Origin: Gammaproteobacteria bacterium
GTDB taxonomy: Bacteria; Pseudomonadota; Gammaproteobacteria; Steroidobacterales; Steroidobacteraceae
Assembly: GCA_025357835.1 (NCBI GenBank)
Contig: JANYLM010000043.1
Span: 1-64,000 of the forward strand
Direction: 5' to 3'
Length of the DNA stretch: 64,000 bases
The position numbers and the translations under genes were made by a program. Shown here piece after piece: positions 16,305 through 25,984 of the stretch (the stretch's first letter is position 1; each line of letters begins with the position of its first letter). The notes beneath the pieces were generated by a model. That model was not told the DNA's origin, made no database searches, and worked only from the letters and a program-made list of their open reading frames with translations.

Positions 16305-18206
16305 GTGTCCGAGAAAAAGAAATTGCCGATTCGCGTGCTCATCGCCGACGATGAAGCCGAAGTGCGTGACGCCTATCGGCAAATCCTGGCCGACGCCGAC
16401 ATGAGCGGCGACACTGCCGTGTTTCAGAATTTACGTGAGCGGCTTTTCAGCAAAGCCGCGCAGGATAAGCTGGCGAAAGGTATTTCGCCCAGCGACACGA
16501 CGTTCACGCCGGTTTTCTGCGACGGAGCCGAGGCGGCCGTGGCGGCCGTGCGCGATGCGCTTGCCGCTGATGATCCTTTTGCGGTGGCGTTCCTGGATAT
16601 GCGGATGCCTCCGGGTCCCGACGGGGTCTGGGCCGCGGCGCGGATTCGCGAGCTCGATCCCGCCATTGAAATCGTCGTGTGTACGGCCTATTCGGACATC
16701 GATCCACGCGATATTGGGGGCATGGTGCCGCCCGAGGAGAAGCTCTCCTATTTGCAAAAGCCGTTTCACCCGCATGAAATTCGGCAAATGACGATTTCGC
16801 TGGCCAGCAAGTGGCGCTCCGAACATCGTATCGTGAAACTGGCTTATTTCGACGCCTTGACCGGACTGCCGAATAGAGAGCAGTCGCGAAACCGCTTGAA
16901 CAGCGCGCTCAGCGCGGCCAAGCAGCATCGGCGAATGCTAGCGGTGCTGTACCTTGATCTCGACAATTTCAAACGGGTGAACGACACGCTGGGGCATGCC
17001 GTCGGCGACGAACTGCTCTGCCAGGTCGCGTCGCGCTTGCGCAGTTCGCTGCGCGTCGAGGACATCGTGGACGACTTACCCAACGCCCGATCCAGCCATA
17101 TCGCGCGCCTCGGCGGCGATGAGTTCATCGTGATCTTGCCGAATATCCGTTCCGCGGATGACGCGGCAGCAGTCGCGGCCCGCCTCATCGCCGAGCTGCA
17201 AGAGCCGATGCGCCTGGCGCTGCACACACTGGTCGTCACGCCGAGCGTCGGCATCGCCATGTTCCCGGCGGATGGCGTGGAGGTGGACATATTGCTGCGC
17301 AATGCAGACCTTGCCATGTATTTCGCCAAGCGCAAGGGCCCCGGCATGTTCGCTTTCTTCGATGCCTCGATGAACGACGCAGCGCTACATCGCTTTACCT
17401 TGGAGGCTAAATTGCGCGGCGCCCTGGAGCGCGGCGAGTTCACCTTGAACTACCAGCCGCAGTTCGACGTGCGTACCGGAGGCGTTTCTGGTATGGAGGC
17501 GTTGCTGCGCTGGACCAACGAGGAATTGGGGGTCGTGCCGCCGGCGGAGTTCATCCCAGTGGCCGAGGAGACGGGATTGATCTTGAGCATAGGCGAGTGG
17601 GTGCTGCGCAACGCCTGTCAGCAGGCGAAAGCCTGGCTGGACGAGGGGCTGCCTGTGGCGCGCATGGCGGTCAATGTCTCGGGGCAGCAATTCGTGCTCA
17701 AGGATTTTCCGCAACTGGTGGCCACCATTATCAAGGAAACCGGGATCGAAGCGTCCATGCTCGAGCTGGAAATCACCGAATCGGTGGTTATGAAGGACGA
17801 GGCTTGGGCCGAGCAGGCGTTGGCGCAATTGAAGGAGCAGGGCGTGATGCTGGCCATCGACGACTTCGGCACAGGCTATTCGAGCTTCGGACGGCTGCGG
17901 CATTTCGCCGTAGATAGGCTGAAAATAGATCGCTCGTTCATGACCAGTCTCATCGACTGCAGCGACGATAGGGCGATTGCCGCCGCGATCATCGCGATGT
18001 CACGATCGTTGCGGATCAGTGTGACCGCGGAGGGCGTCGAGAGCTTTCCGCAGCTACTGTTCCTGCAAGAGCATGATTGTCACGAGGCGCAGGGCTTCCT
18101 GTTCAGCCGCGCATTGCCGGCTGAGGATGCGCACAAATTGCTCATCCGGGCAGCTGAGACTACTGCGGGCACGCGCACGCAGCGCCTGCGGTCCTTGATC
18201 GGATAG
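16305..18206 (+). CDS. Response regulator with GGDEF and EAL domains (c-di-GMP turnover)
   Basis: About 633 residues: receiver domain (about 8-170), GGDEF (about 180-345), EAL (about 360-615). The receiver has DDEAEVRDAYRQIL and the phospho-Asp in FLDMRMPPGPDG, with about 45 extra residues between helix 1 and strand 2 (MSGDTAVFQNLRERLFSKAA onward). GGDEF is intact (ARLGGDEFIVILP). EAL is intact (MEALLRW, NVSGQQF, EITESVV, IDDFGTGYSSFGRL, KIDRSFM), so both synthesis and hydrolysis of c-di-GMP are possible. I prefer GTG 16305, six bases after a GAGG ribosome site, over GTG 16293, which would overlap that site. It follows its histidine kinase. Confidence 0.9.
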   Translation: MSEKKKLPIRVLIADDEAEVRDAYRQILADADMSGDTAVFQNLRERLFSKAAQDKLAKGISPSDTTFTPVFCDGAEAAVAAVRDALAADDPFAVAFLDMRMPPGPDGVWAAARIRELDPAIEIVVCTAYSDIDPRDIGGMVPPEEKLSYLQKPFHPHEIRQMTISLASKWRSEHRIVKLAYFDALTGLPNREQSRNRLNSALSAAKQHRRMLAVLYLDLDNFKRVNDTLGHAVGDELLCQVASRLRSSLRVEDIVDDLPNARSSHIARLGGDEFIVILPNIRSADDAAAVAARLIAELQEPMRLALHTLVVTPSVGIAMFPADGVEVDILLRNADLAMYFAKRKGPGMFAFFDASMNDAALHRFTLEAKLRGALERGEFTLNYQPQFDVRTGGVSGMEALLRWTNEELGVVPPAEFIPVAEETGLILSIGEWVLRNACQQAKAWLDEGLPVARMAVNVSGQQFVLKDFPQLVATIIKETGIEASMLELEITESVVMKDEAWAEQALAQLKEQGVMLAIDDFGTGYSSFGRLRHFAVDRLKIDRSFMTSLIDCSDDRAIAAAIIAMSRSLRISVTAEGVESFPQLLFLQEHDCHEAQGFLFSRALPAEDAHKLLIRAAETTAGTRTQRLRSLIG

Positions 18207-18220
18207 GCCGTCGCCTTCGC

Positions 18221-18814
18221 TCATGGTTCCTTGGTGAACACCAACAGACGGTTGTTCGCCGGCAGGTCCAAATCCGCATCCAGGTGTAAACCGTACTGCT
18301 CGGCCAGTAAGGTGATGGCGTCGATGTCGCGCAGGCCCGATTGAGGGTCGCGCTCCTGCAGCATCCGATCGAACTCTCGATTGCTGTCCGATGTATAGCA
18401 CCCTGAGTAGCGAAACGGTCCATAGATGCACAGCACTCCGCCCGGCGCCAGCACGCCGCCGATACCGCGGAACAGGGCCATCACCTCGGGCCATGACATG
18501 ATGTGCAGAGTATTGGCGGTGAACATGGCATCGACGCTGCGCACCGGCCACAGAGCCTGACGGACATCGAGCAGGGCGGGCAGGCGTAGATTGCGGAGCC
18601 CTTCGAGCTTCACGCGCTCGGTTAAATCCGCCAAATAGGCCAATTGCTCCGTGGGGTGCCAGGTCAAGCGCTGCAGTGCTCGAGCAAAATGCACGGCATG
18701 TTGACCGGTGCCGCTGCCGATTTCCAGCACCTGGGTACTATCGGCAAACCGAACCCGCAGTACCTCGAGGATGGGGTCTTTGTTGCGTTCGCAGGCGGCG
18801 GAGAAGGGCAGCAT
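18221..18814 (-). CDS. DUF938 family SAM-dependent methyltransferase
   Basis: 197-residue class I methyltransferase fold. The SAM-binding motif I is VLEIGSGTGQHAVHFA (about residues 29-44), an acidic second strand is expected after WHPTEQ, and the post-I motif is VDAMFTANTLHIMSWPEV (about 99-116). This is the DUF938 pattern (start SAACERNKDPILEVLR). Substrate unknown. It converges on the GGDEF-EAL gene (14-base gap) and diverges from the DUF1993 gene 59 bases away, leaving little room for both promoters. Confidence 0.8.
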   Translation of the reverse strand: MLPFSAACERNKDPILEVLRVRFADSTQVLEIGSGTGQHAVHFARALQRLTWHPTEQLAYLADLTERVKLEGLRNLRLPALLDVRQALWPVRSVDAMFTANTLHIMSWPEVMALFRGIGGVLAPGGVLCIYGPFRYSGCYTSDSNREFDRMLQERDPQSGLRDIDAITLLAEQYGLHLDADLDLPANNRLLVFTKEP

Positions 18815-18873
18815 ACCGAGGCGGATTTTACGCTAAAGTGTGGCCCCTGTTGGGACTCACGAAGGAGATGTCG

Positions 18874-19383
18874 ATGTCGCTTTCCATGTACGATTTTTCG
18901 ATTCCGGTATTGACGCGCGGTTTAACGAATCTGTCGGCCATCCTCGACAAGGCGGCGGCGCACGCCACGGCGAAGAAATTCGATTCCGCCGTTCTCGCCC
19001 AGTTGCGTCTGTTTCCCGACATGTTCCCCCTGCTGCGTCAGGTGCAAATCGCCTGCGACACCGCCAAAGGAGCGGCGGGGCGTCTGGCTGGAATCGAGGT
19101 GCCGAAGCACGAGGACACCGAGACCACTTTCGCCGACCTGAAGGCGCGAATCGCCAAGACCTTGGACTTCGTGAATTCGGTCGGCGCGGCCCAGCTTAAG
19201 GACGCAGAAAGCCGCGCCATCGAAATCAAGTTTCCGAACGGCAGCTGGAAATTCACCGGTATCACTTACTTGAATGACTTCGTGCTGCCGAACTTCTACT
19301 TCCACTACAGCATGGTCTATGCGCTGCTGCGCAAAGCCGGCGTCGATGTGGGAAAAATGGATTTTCTTGGAGCGATTCAGTAG
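18874..19383 (+). CDS. DUF1993 family protein
   Basis: 169-residue protein of the DUF1993 family, a helical bundle related to DinB-like proteins. Visible pattern: YDFSIPVLTRGLTNLSAIL at the start, FPLLRQVQIACDTAKGAAGR in the middle, and a C-terminal NFYFHYSMVYALLRKAGV. The function of the family is not established. The start is decided by the ribosome site AAGGAG at 18862-18867: ATG 18874 lies six bases after it, whereas ATG 18868 abuts it. No signal peptide. Confidence 0.75.
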   Translation: MSLSMYDFSIPVLTRGLTNLSAILDKAAAHATAKKFDSAVLAQLRLFPDMFPLLRQVQIACDTAKGAAGRLAGIEVPKHEDTETTFADLKARIAKTLDFVNSVGAAQLKDAESRAIEIKFPNGSWKFTGITYLNDFVLPNFYFHYSMVYALLRKAGVDVGKMDFLGAIQ

Positions 19384-19442
19384 AACTGCCCCAGAGGGGT
19401 AGCGCTGACTCAGCCCCCAAGTGTCGTATTGTTTGTCCCGGG

Positions 19443-19484
19443 CGTACCTACCCCTTTTTCTGGCCTGAGCCTGCCGAGCACTTT
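19443..19484 (+). repeat. 41-bp intergenic repeat, copy 2
   Basis: Second copy of the element at 12931-12971, same orientation, in the gap between the DUF1993 gene and the end of mfd. It starts CGTACCTACCCCTTTTTC and ends with GCCGAGCACTTT. A 10-base piece of the core (TACCTACCCC) also occurs at 37097-37106 after rluC, but there the similarity stops. Confidence 0.6.
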
Positions 19485-19519
19485 CGGATCGGTGGCGGCC
19501 AGAGCGAGTGCTGTTCGCG

Positions 19520-22500
19520 TCAGGTGAGTTGTTCTACTAATTGCTCGATGCGGGTGAACAGCTTCTCTTCGGTGCGCGCGTCGTGGGTGAAGCGGAGTTT
19601 TAGCGGGCCGTCTAGGCGGTATTCTTTCGGTCGTCCTTGAATCAACTTGATTACGCGTTTCGGGTCGACTTTGTTCGCTTCCGCGAATATGAAATAACCG
19701 CTGTTCGCGCCGGCGTCGATCTTGCGGATTCCGAGTTCGGCGGCGCGCAGCTTGAGCCGGGTTGCGCGAAAAAGCGACTGCGCGTAGTCCGGCATCGGGC
19801 CGAAGCGGTCGATCATTTCGACTTTCAATTCGTCGAGCTCTTCGCGAGACGGGGTGCTGGCGATGCGTTTGTACAGCACCAGACGCAAATGTACGTCGGG
19901 GACGTAGTCTTCGGGAATGAGCACGGGCACATGCAGTTCGACTTCGGGTCCGGCGTCGATAGGGCGTTCTAGGTCGGGTTGTTCGCCGGATTTCAAGGCC
20001 GCCACGGCACGCTCCAGCAATTCCATGTACAGGTTGTAGCCGATCTCATGAATCTGGCCGCTTTGTTCGTCGCCCAAGAGCTCGCCTGCGCCGCGAATTT
20101 CCAGATCATGGGTGGCCAGAGTGAATCCCGCGCCGAGTTCCTCCAGCGATTCCAGGGCTTCGAGACGCTTGACCGCATCGGCGGTCATCGCCTTTCGCGG
20201 CGGCGTTATCAAGTAGGCATAGGCCCGATGATGCGAGCGCCCAACGCGGCCACGCAATTGATGGATTTGCGCCAAACCGAATCGATCCGCGCGATCGATG
20301 ATGATGGTGTTCGCGGTCGGCACGTCGATGCCGCTTTCGATGATGGTGGTACAGACCAGAACGTTGAAGCGCCGATGATAAAAATCGAGCATGAGCTGTT
20401 CCAGATCCCGTTCGCGCATCTGGCCGTGCCCTACCGCGACATTGGCTTCCGGCACCAGCTCGCGAATGGCCTGCGCAGTTTTCTCAATGGTCTCGATGGT
20501 GTTGTGAACGAAGTAAATCTGGCCGCCGCGCCGAATTTCGCGCAAAGAGGCTTCGCGCACCACGGTTTCATTCCATTCGAGGACGAAGGTCTTCACGGCC
20601 AGGCGTTCCGCGGGCGGAGTCGTGATCAATGACAAATCACGCAAACCGCCCATGGCCATGTTCAGGGTCCGCGGAATCGGCGTCGCAGTCAGTGTGAGTA
20701 CGTCCACCTCAGTGCGCAGTGCCTTCAGTTTTTCCTTGTCGCGCACGCCGAAACGGTGCTCCTCGTCGATCACGATCAGGCCCAAGTCCTTGAAACGCAC
20801 CTTACCCTGCAGCAATCGCTGAGTGGCGATGACGATGTCTACCTTGCCTGCCGCAATACCGGCGAGGGTTCCCTGCGCTTCCTTGGTGGTGCGAAAGCGC
20901 GACAAGCTTTCTATCCGGACCGGCCAATCGGCGAACCGGTCGACGAAGGTGGTGTAGTGCTGCTGGGCGAGTAGAGTGGTGGGTACCAGAACGGCGACTT
21001 GTTTGCCGGCCTGCACGGCGACGAAGGCGGCGCGCAGCGCCACTTCGGTCTTGCCGAAACCGACATCGCCGCAGATGACCCGATCCATGGGCTTGTCGGA
21101 TTTCAGGTCGCTCAGCACCTGATCGATGGCGGCGGCTTGATCGGCGGTCTCCTCGAACGGGAAGCCGGATTGAAAGGCGCGATATTCGGCTTCGCCCGCC
21201 ACGATTTGCGTGCCTTGCCGAGCGGCACGGCGCGAGTACAGATCCAAGAGCTCTGCGGCCACGTCGCGTATGCGCTGTGCGGCCTTGCGGCGCGCCTTCT
21301 GCCATTGCTCACCGCCGAGCTTGTGCAGCGGGGCCGTCTCGGCCGGAGCACCGGTGTAGCGCGATACCAGGTGCAGCGCCTGCACCGGAACGTACAATTT
21401 GTCGCCGTCGGCATATTCGAGCACCAGAAACTCGCCGGTGTAGCCGGTGACGTCCATGGTCTGTAGCCCCACGTAGCGTCCGACCCCGTAGGATTCGTGT
21501 ACCACTGGAGCGCCGATCGTTAAGTCGGTTAGCTGCTTGAGTATTTTCGCCGGGTCGCGCTCGGCACGGCGGCGCCTGCGCTCCTGCCGCGCTCGATCCC
21601 CGAACAATTGCGCTTCGGTGAGGATTTCCAGCGCCGGCGTGTCGAGCTTCATGCCCGATACGGCCGACGAGACGGTAATTCCTAGATCCAGAGAGCCGGC
21701 GACGAAGCTCGTGAAATTGTCGAACACTCGCGCCTGAATATCGCGGCCGCGAAGCAGATCGAGCAGCAATTCGCGGCGTCCAGCGGACTCAGCCGCCAGG
21801 AGGATTCGCGCGGGGCTGGCGTGGATATGCGCGATCAATTCATCCGCCGGCTGTTCGGCGCGCGGATCGATCCGCACCGTGGCGGGCGCGGCGCTGGGGA
21901 AATTCTGAGTGGGACCCGCGGTCTCCGGCGGCCATTCGAAGGTGTGTAGCTGGATTTGCTGCCAAGCCATGTACGATGTCTGGAATTCCGCGGGTGCCAA
22001 GTAGATTTCGGCGGGATCCAAGATCGGCCGGTGACGGTCGTGGCGCAGTTGTTCGTGGCGTTCGACGATACCGTTCCACAGGCCGTCCACCCGGGAAGCG
22101 GCATCGTTCATGTCCACAAGAACGCTGCTCGGCGGCAGATACTCGAACAGGTGGGAGGTGCGGTCGAAGAACAGCGGCAGGAAGAATTCAATGCCGCCGG
22201 GCGCAATTCCCGAACTCACGTCGCGATAAATCGCCTGCTCCGACAAATCGCCGCTGAAACGCAGGCGGTAGCGGCGGCGAAACTCCCGCACCGCCTCGGG
22301 GTTCAGCGGTGTTTCGCGCGCGGGCAGCAGCTGGATGCGTTCCAGCTTATCCAAGGAGCGCTGCGTGTCCGGGTCGAAGCGCCGAATACTGTCGACGTCG
22401 CGATCCAACATATCGATTCGATAGGGAGTCTCGGATCCCATGGGAAACACGTCGATCAGCGAACCCCGGACGGCGAATTCGCCGTGCGCGACCACCTGGG

Positions 22501-22966
22501 TGACGGCGGCATAGCCGGCCATTGCCAGTTGCGCGCGCAGGGCCTCCAGATCCAGAGTTTCGCCCACATGGACTTTGAGAGAGTAGGCCTCGACATAGCT
22601 GCGGGGAGCCAATCGCTGCATGAGTGTGTCGATGGCAACCAGCCACACGCCCTGTCGGGCACGAGGGAGTTCCGCCAGAGTGGCGAGCCGGGCGGAGGTG
22701 ATATCGGGATGCGCGGAGAAGCCGTCGTAGGGCAGGGTCTCTAAATCCGGAAAGACTCTCAATTTCAATCCGCCGCCCGCAAAGAATCGAATTTCATCGC
22801 TCAACGCTTCCGCTTCCCGCGAGTTCTGTGCGATGACTATCAGCGGTCCCTGCGCCTCTGCCGCGGCTTCGGCGATGGCGAGCGCCGCCGCTGCGCCGTA
22901 GAGCTTGCCCCATTTGACGATGGGCGCTTCGTGGTGGGGTCGGATAGGTTGGAGCAGCGTCATCAA
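19520..22966 (-). CDS. mfd: Transcription-repair coupling factor Mfd
   Basis: 1148 residues, the same length as E. coli Mfd. It displaces stalled RNA polymerase and recruits UvrA. Order: UvrB-homology module (about 1-350), RNA polymerase-interacting domain (about 475-545, VHESYGVGRYVGLQTM), RecG-like translocase with Walker A GDVGFGKTEVALRAAF (about 624), DEEH box IVIDEEHRFGV (about 727) and helicase motif VI QLRGRVGRS (about 900), then the TRCF C-terminal domain. The start MMTLLQPI is preceded by a short leader after the terminator of the upstream gene at 22982-23020. Confidence 0.97.
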   Translation of the reverse strand: MMTLLQPIRPHHEAPIVKWGKLYGAAAALAIAEAAAEAQGPLIVIAQNSREAEALSDEIRFFAGGGLKLRVFPDLETLPYDGFSAHPDITSARLATLAELPRARQGVWLVAIDTLMQRLAPRSYVEAYSLKVHVGETLDLEALRAQLAMAGYAAVTQVVAHGEFAVRGSLIDVFPMGSETPYRIDMLDRDVDSIRRFDPDTQRSLDKLERIQLLPARETPLNPEAVREFRRRYRLRFSGDLSEQAIYRDVSSGIAPGGIEFFLPLFFDRTSHLFEYLPPSSVLVDMNDAASRVDGLWNGIVERHEQLRHDRHRPILDPAEIYLAPAEFQTSYMAWQQIQLHTFEWPPETAGPTQNFPSAAPATVRIDPRAEQPADELIAHIHASPARILLAAESAGRRELLLDLLRGRDIQARVFDNFTSFVAGSLDLGITVSSAVSGMKLDTPALEILTEAQLFGDRARQERRRRRAERDPAKILKQLTDLTIGAPVVHESYGVGRYVGLQTMDVTGYTGEFLVLEYADGDKLYVPVQALHLVSRYTGAPAETAPLHKLGGEQWQKARRKAAQRIRDVAAELLDLYSRRAARQGTQIVAGEAEYRAFQSGFPFEETADQAAAIDQVLSDLKSDKPMDRVICGDVGFGKTEVALRAAFVAVQAGKQVAVLVPTTLLAQQHYTTFVDRFADWPVRIESLSRFRTTKEAQGTLAGIAAGKVDIVIATQRLLQGKVRFKDLGLIVIDEEHRFGVRDKEKLKALRTEVDVLTLTATPIPRTLNMAMGGLRDLSLITTPPAERLAVKTFVLEWNETVVREASLREIRRGGQIYFVHNTIETIEKTAQAIRELVPEANVAVGHGQMRERDLEQLMLDFYHRRFNVLVCTTIIESGIDVPTANTIIIDRADRFGLAQIHQLRGRVGRSHHRAYAYLITPPRKAMTADAVKRLEALESLEELGAGFTLATHDLEIRGAGELLGDEQSGQIHEIGYNLYMELLERAVAALKSGEQPDLERPIDAGPEVELHVPVLIPEDYVPDVHLRLVLYKRIASTPSREELDELKVEMIDRFGPMPDYAQSLFRATRLKLRAAELGIRKIDAGANSGYFIFAEANKVDPKRVIKLIQGRPKEYRLDGPLKLRFTHDARTEEKLFTRIEQLVEQLT

Positions 22967-22981
22967 CAGCTTAGCGAATTA

Positions 22982-23020
22982 CAAAAAATAGACGCCCGCC
23001 GCGAACGGGTCGCGGTGGGC
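22982..23020 (-). terminator. Intrinsic terminator after the small exported protein gene
   Basis: On the minus strand, GCCCACCGCG (23020-23011) can pair with CGCGGCGGGC (23003-22994) around a 7-base loop, with one mismatched position. A T-run follows at 22988-22983. It lies 39 bases after the stop of the 91-residue protein and just before the mfd start, so mfd probably needs its own promoter or read-through. Confidence 0.65.
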
Positions 23021-23058
23021 ATGATTTAAGGCCTCGGGGATGTTACGCGATTTTCGTT

Positions 23059-23334
23059 TTAAGAGTTTGCAACCACGCTGTGAATCACATGCTCGGCTTC
23101 GAAATAAACCACGAAGCCGGGGTACTCCCAGCGTGAAATCGGCGGCTTACCGACGGCAGGCACTTTGCTGACCGGAGTTCCGAACTTAGTGGACACTTCG
23201 CCCATGGTCATGCCGCGAGTCGGAGTGGCGACGCCGGACTCCTTGACGGCGATGCCATTGTCGACGGCGATGGTTTCAGCCCCTGCGAGGCCGCTGGCTA
23301 GCACTGCCGCAAGCAGTAGGTTTCGATACCTCAT
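23059..23334 (-). CDS. Small exported protein, possibly BamE/SmpA-like fold
   Basis: 91-residue protein with a signal peptide (MRYRNLLLAAVLASGLAGAE, cleavage near residue 19). The mature part contains PTRGMTMGEVSTKFGTPV and a C-terminal PPISRWEYPGFVVYFE strand pair. The G-M-(T/S)-x-x-x-V-x-x-x-F-G-x-P helix followed by W-x-Y strands resembles the BamE/SmpA small-lipoprotein fold, but there is no lipobox Cys. Similar genes near mfd occur in related bacteria; function unknown. ATG 23334 is preferred over ATG 23346 because GAGG lies six bases before it. Confidence 0.7.
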   Translation of the reverse strand: MRYRNLLLAAVLASGLAGAETIAVDNGIAVKESGVATPTRGMTMGEVSTKFGTPVSKVPAVGKPPISRWEYPGFVVYFEAEHVIHSVVANS

Positions 23335-23413
23335 GGCGCACCTCATTTGTTTACCCCACCCTAATTGGATATTGGTCCCCCTACACTATAACACCGGCCT
23401 GAACGTCCAATAG

Positions 23414-23441
23414 TTGACGCAATTAACAGTCTGATTATGCT
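23414..23441 (+). promoter_or_regulatory. Candidate sigma-70 promoter for the lol operon
   Basis: TTGACG (23414-23419), a 16-base spacer and TATGCT (23436-23441) would start transcription near 23448, about 19 bases before the lolC ATG. The region is AT-rich compared with its surroundings. Confidence 0.5.
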
Positions 23442-23466
23442 GTGATTTGTGGTTTAATCGCCGCGC

Positions 23467-24723
23467 ATGTTCCAGCCCCTTCCAGTTTTCGTGGGCCTAC
23501 GCTATTCGCTGGCCCGGGAGCACGGTTTTTTCGTGTCTTTCATCACCTGGGTCTCGCTGGTCGGGGTCGCGCTGGGAGTGGCCGCCCTGATCACGGTGCT
23601 GTCGGTCATGAACGGGCTGGAGTCGGAATTGCGGACCCGCCTGTTGAGTTTGACGGCGCACGCGACTCTGAATGCGGCGGGCGCGTCCATCGGCGATTGG
23701 CGCAGCCGTATTCAGCAGCTACAGGGATCGCCGGGTCTGCTGGGCGCAGCCCCCTTCCTTGATACCGATGCCATGTTGAGCCTTCCGCCGTCCATGAGCG
23801 GCGCCATTGTCCGCGGCATCGATCCCGAGCTCGAGGGCCGGGTGTCATCTATTGCCGAGGCCATGCGCGAGGGCAAGCTCAGTGACCTGGAGCCGGGCTC
23901 GAATCGAATCATTCTGGGACGCATGCTGGCTTATCAGCTGCAAGTGGGCTTAGGCGACGCGGTGACGGTCATGATTCCCGGCAACGCCGTATCCGCAGGC
24001 GGCGCGACCGATGGCATTGTGCCAAGACTTCGGGATTTTCAGGTGGCGGGAGTTTTCGAGGTCGGGCTGCAGGAGCACGACAGTGTGCTGGCGCTGATTA
24101 ATCTGCAGGATGCCGAAGCTTTTCGCGGGGTTGACGGACCAAGCGGGATACGGCTCAGATTCTCGGATGTGCTGCAGGCTCCGCAGTTGGCGCGAAGCGC
24201 CGCGGCACGGTTGGCGCCGGGATTGCAGGTGCGCGACTGGACCCAGGACAACGAGGCGTATTTTCGTGCCATACGCATCGAGAAGACCATGATGGGGCTC
24301 ATGCTCATGCTCATCGTTGCCGTCGCCGCGTTCAATATCGCGGCGACTCTGGTCATGGTAGTGAACGACAAACGCACGGATATCGCGATCTTACGCACCA
24401 TCGGTTTGAGTCCGCGCGGCGTCGTCGCGGTGTTCATGACCCAGGGCATGCTTATCGGTTGGGTCGGCGCCGCTGTCGGTGTGGCTTTGGGCCTCGCCGT
24501 CGCTCTCAACGTCGATGTCATCTTGCCCGTTATCGAACAGACTTTCGGCTTTCATATTATGCCCCCGGACGTGTACTACATATCGGGCCTTCCAAGTGAA
24601 GTGCACTCGGGCGATGTGCTCAGGATCGGGATGGCCGCGTTGATTCTGACTCTGGTCGCGACCGTGTACCCCGCTCTGCAGGCAGCCCGAACCCTACCTG
24701 CCGAAGCGCTGCGTTACGAATGA
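23467..24723 (+). CDS. lolC: Lipoprotein-releasing ABC transporter permease LolC/LolE (first copy)
   Basis: Inner-membrane permease of the LolCDE complex that extracts outer-membrane lipoproteins and hands them to LolA. 418 residues with four membrane segments: one at about 22-45, a large periplasmic MacB-like domain (about 50-265), then three segments of the FtsX domain (about 275-300, 315-345, 375-400). Typical features are FVSFITWVSLVGVALGVAALI, NDKRTDIAILRTIGLSP and the final PAEALRYE. It overlaps the second permease (ATGA at 24720). Which copy is LolC and which LolE cannot be settled by eye. Confidence 0.88.
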   Translation: MFQPLPVFVGLRYSLAREHGFFVSFITWVSLVGVALGVAALITVLSVMNGLESELRTRLLSLTAHATLNAAGASIGDWRSRIQQLQGSPGLLGAAPFLDTDAMLSLPPSMSGAIVRGIDPELEGRVSSIAEAMREGKLSDLEPGSNRIILGRMLAYQLQVGLGDAVTVMIPGNAVSAGGATDGIVPRLRDFQVAGVFEVGLQEHDSVLALINLQDAEAFRGVDGPSGIRLRFSDVLQAPQLARSAAARLAPGLQVRDWTQDNEAYFRAIRIEKTMMGLMLMLIVAVAAFNIAATLVMVVNDKRTDIAILRTIGLSPRGVVAVFMTQGMLIGWVGAAVGVALGLAVALNVDVILPVIEQTFGFHIMPPDVYYISGLPSEVHSGDVLRIGMAALILTLVATVYPALQAARTLPAEALRYE

Positions 24724-25970
24724 TGCGCTACTGGTACGAGGGATTCATAGGATTGCGGTATCTGCGTGCATCGCCCAAGCGCGGTTCCGTGTCCTTGATC
24801 GCCGGGATCGCGATTGCCGGTCTCGCACTCGGCGTCGCCGTGTTGATCGTGGTGTTATCGGTCATGAACGGCTTCGAAGACGTATTGCGAACACGAATCT
24901 TGAGCTTGACGGCGCATGCGACGATTTCCGGGCTCCAAGGGCGAATCCAGGACTGGCGGCCGGACCTCGCTCAGCTCGAGCATTTTCCGGGCGTTGCGGG
25001 CGCGGCGCCGTATATCCAAGAACAGGGCATGCTGATCCACGGCGAGAAGTCGTCCGGCGTGCTGTTGCGCGGCATAGTGCCGGAGTCGGAGGACGCCGTC
25101 GTCGATTTGCAGCCGCATTTGTTGAGCGGCCGCATGAGCGATCTGGTTGCAGGCCGGTATGGTGTGATTCTCGGTCAGGCGTTGGCTGAAGAACTCGGCG
25201 CCAAGGTTGGCGATCGCGTGGTGCTGCTGGTTGCCATGGGAGACGTGACGCCGGTGGGTGTGATCCCGCGCATGCGCGCCTTCCAGGTGACCGGCATCCT
25301 GTCCATCGGCATGTACGAATATGATAGGCGGATAGCCATCGTCGCGATGCAGGACGCCGCAAAGCTATTGCGCATGGGCGATGAAGTATCAGGCATTCGC
25401 CTCAAGCTCGCCGATATGTACGCCGCGCCGCGGTTGTCACGCGCTGCGGCTGTGGCGCTGGGCGGGAATTTGCAGGTCCAGGATTGGACTGTCGAGCACG
25501 AGAATTTCTTTCGTTCGATTTCCATCACCAAACGCATACTATTCGTGGTGCTGTCGCTAATGGTGGCTGTAGCCGCATTCAATATCGTTTCCACCATGGT
25601 GATGGTGGTGAAGAGCAAACGCCGCGACATCGCCATCCTGCGTACTTTCGGGTCTTCGCCCCGTAGTATTTTGACGGTGTTTGTCGTCCAAGGCAGTCTG
25701 ATCGGGCTGCTCGGCATCGCCGTCGGCGTGTTGCTGGGGGTTCTTGTCGCAGTGAACCTCCAAGAGTTGGTGCATGCCCTGGAAGGCATCGTCGGATTCA
25801 AGTTCCTGGATGCGCGCGTGTACTTCATGAGCGACTTGCCGGCCCGGGTGCGGACGACGGATGTGGTGCGTATTTGCGGCTTCGCGTTCGTTCTGGCGTG
25901 CCTCTCCACTCTTTATCCGGCGGCGCGCGCCGCGCGGCTACTACCCGCCGAGTCACTGCGAAACGATTGA
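24720..25970 (+). CDS. lolE: Lipoprotein-releasing ABC transporter permease LolC/LolE (second copy)
   Basis: 416-residue paralogue of the preceding permease, with the same four-segment layout and conserved blocks: [20 protein letters not shown] at the start, [20 protein letters not shown] in the coupling loop, and PAESLRND at the end. It starts within the stop of the first permease and is followed after 14 bases by lolD. Together the three encode a complete LolCDE complex in the order permease-permease-ATPase. The lolC/lolE names are provisional. Confidence 0.87.
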   Translation: MMRYWYEGFIGLRYLRASPKRGSVSLIAGIAIAGLALGVAVLIVVLSVMNGFEDVLRTRILSLTAHATISGLQGRIQDWRPDLAQLEHFPGVAGAAPYIQEQGMLIHGEKSSGVLLRGIVPESEDAVVDLQPHLLSGRMSDLVAGRYGVILGQALAEELGAKVGDRVVLLVAMGDVTPVGVIPRMRAFQVTGILSIGMYEYDRRIAIVAMQDAAKLLRMGDEVSGIRLKLADMYAAPRLSRAAAVALGGNLQVQDWTVEHENFFRSISITKRILFVVLSLMVAVAAFNIVSTMVMVVKSKRRDIAILRTFGSSPRSILTVFVVQGSLIGLLGIAVGVLLGVLVAVNLQELVHALEGIVGFKFLDARVYFMSDLPARVRTTDVVRICGFAFVLACLSTLYPAARAARLLPAESLRND

Positions 25971-25984
25971 GGATAGGAAAGATA

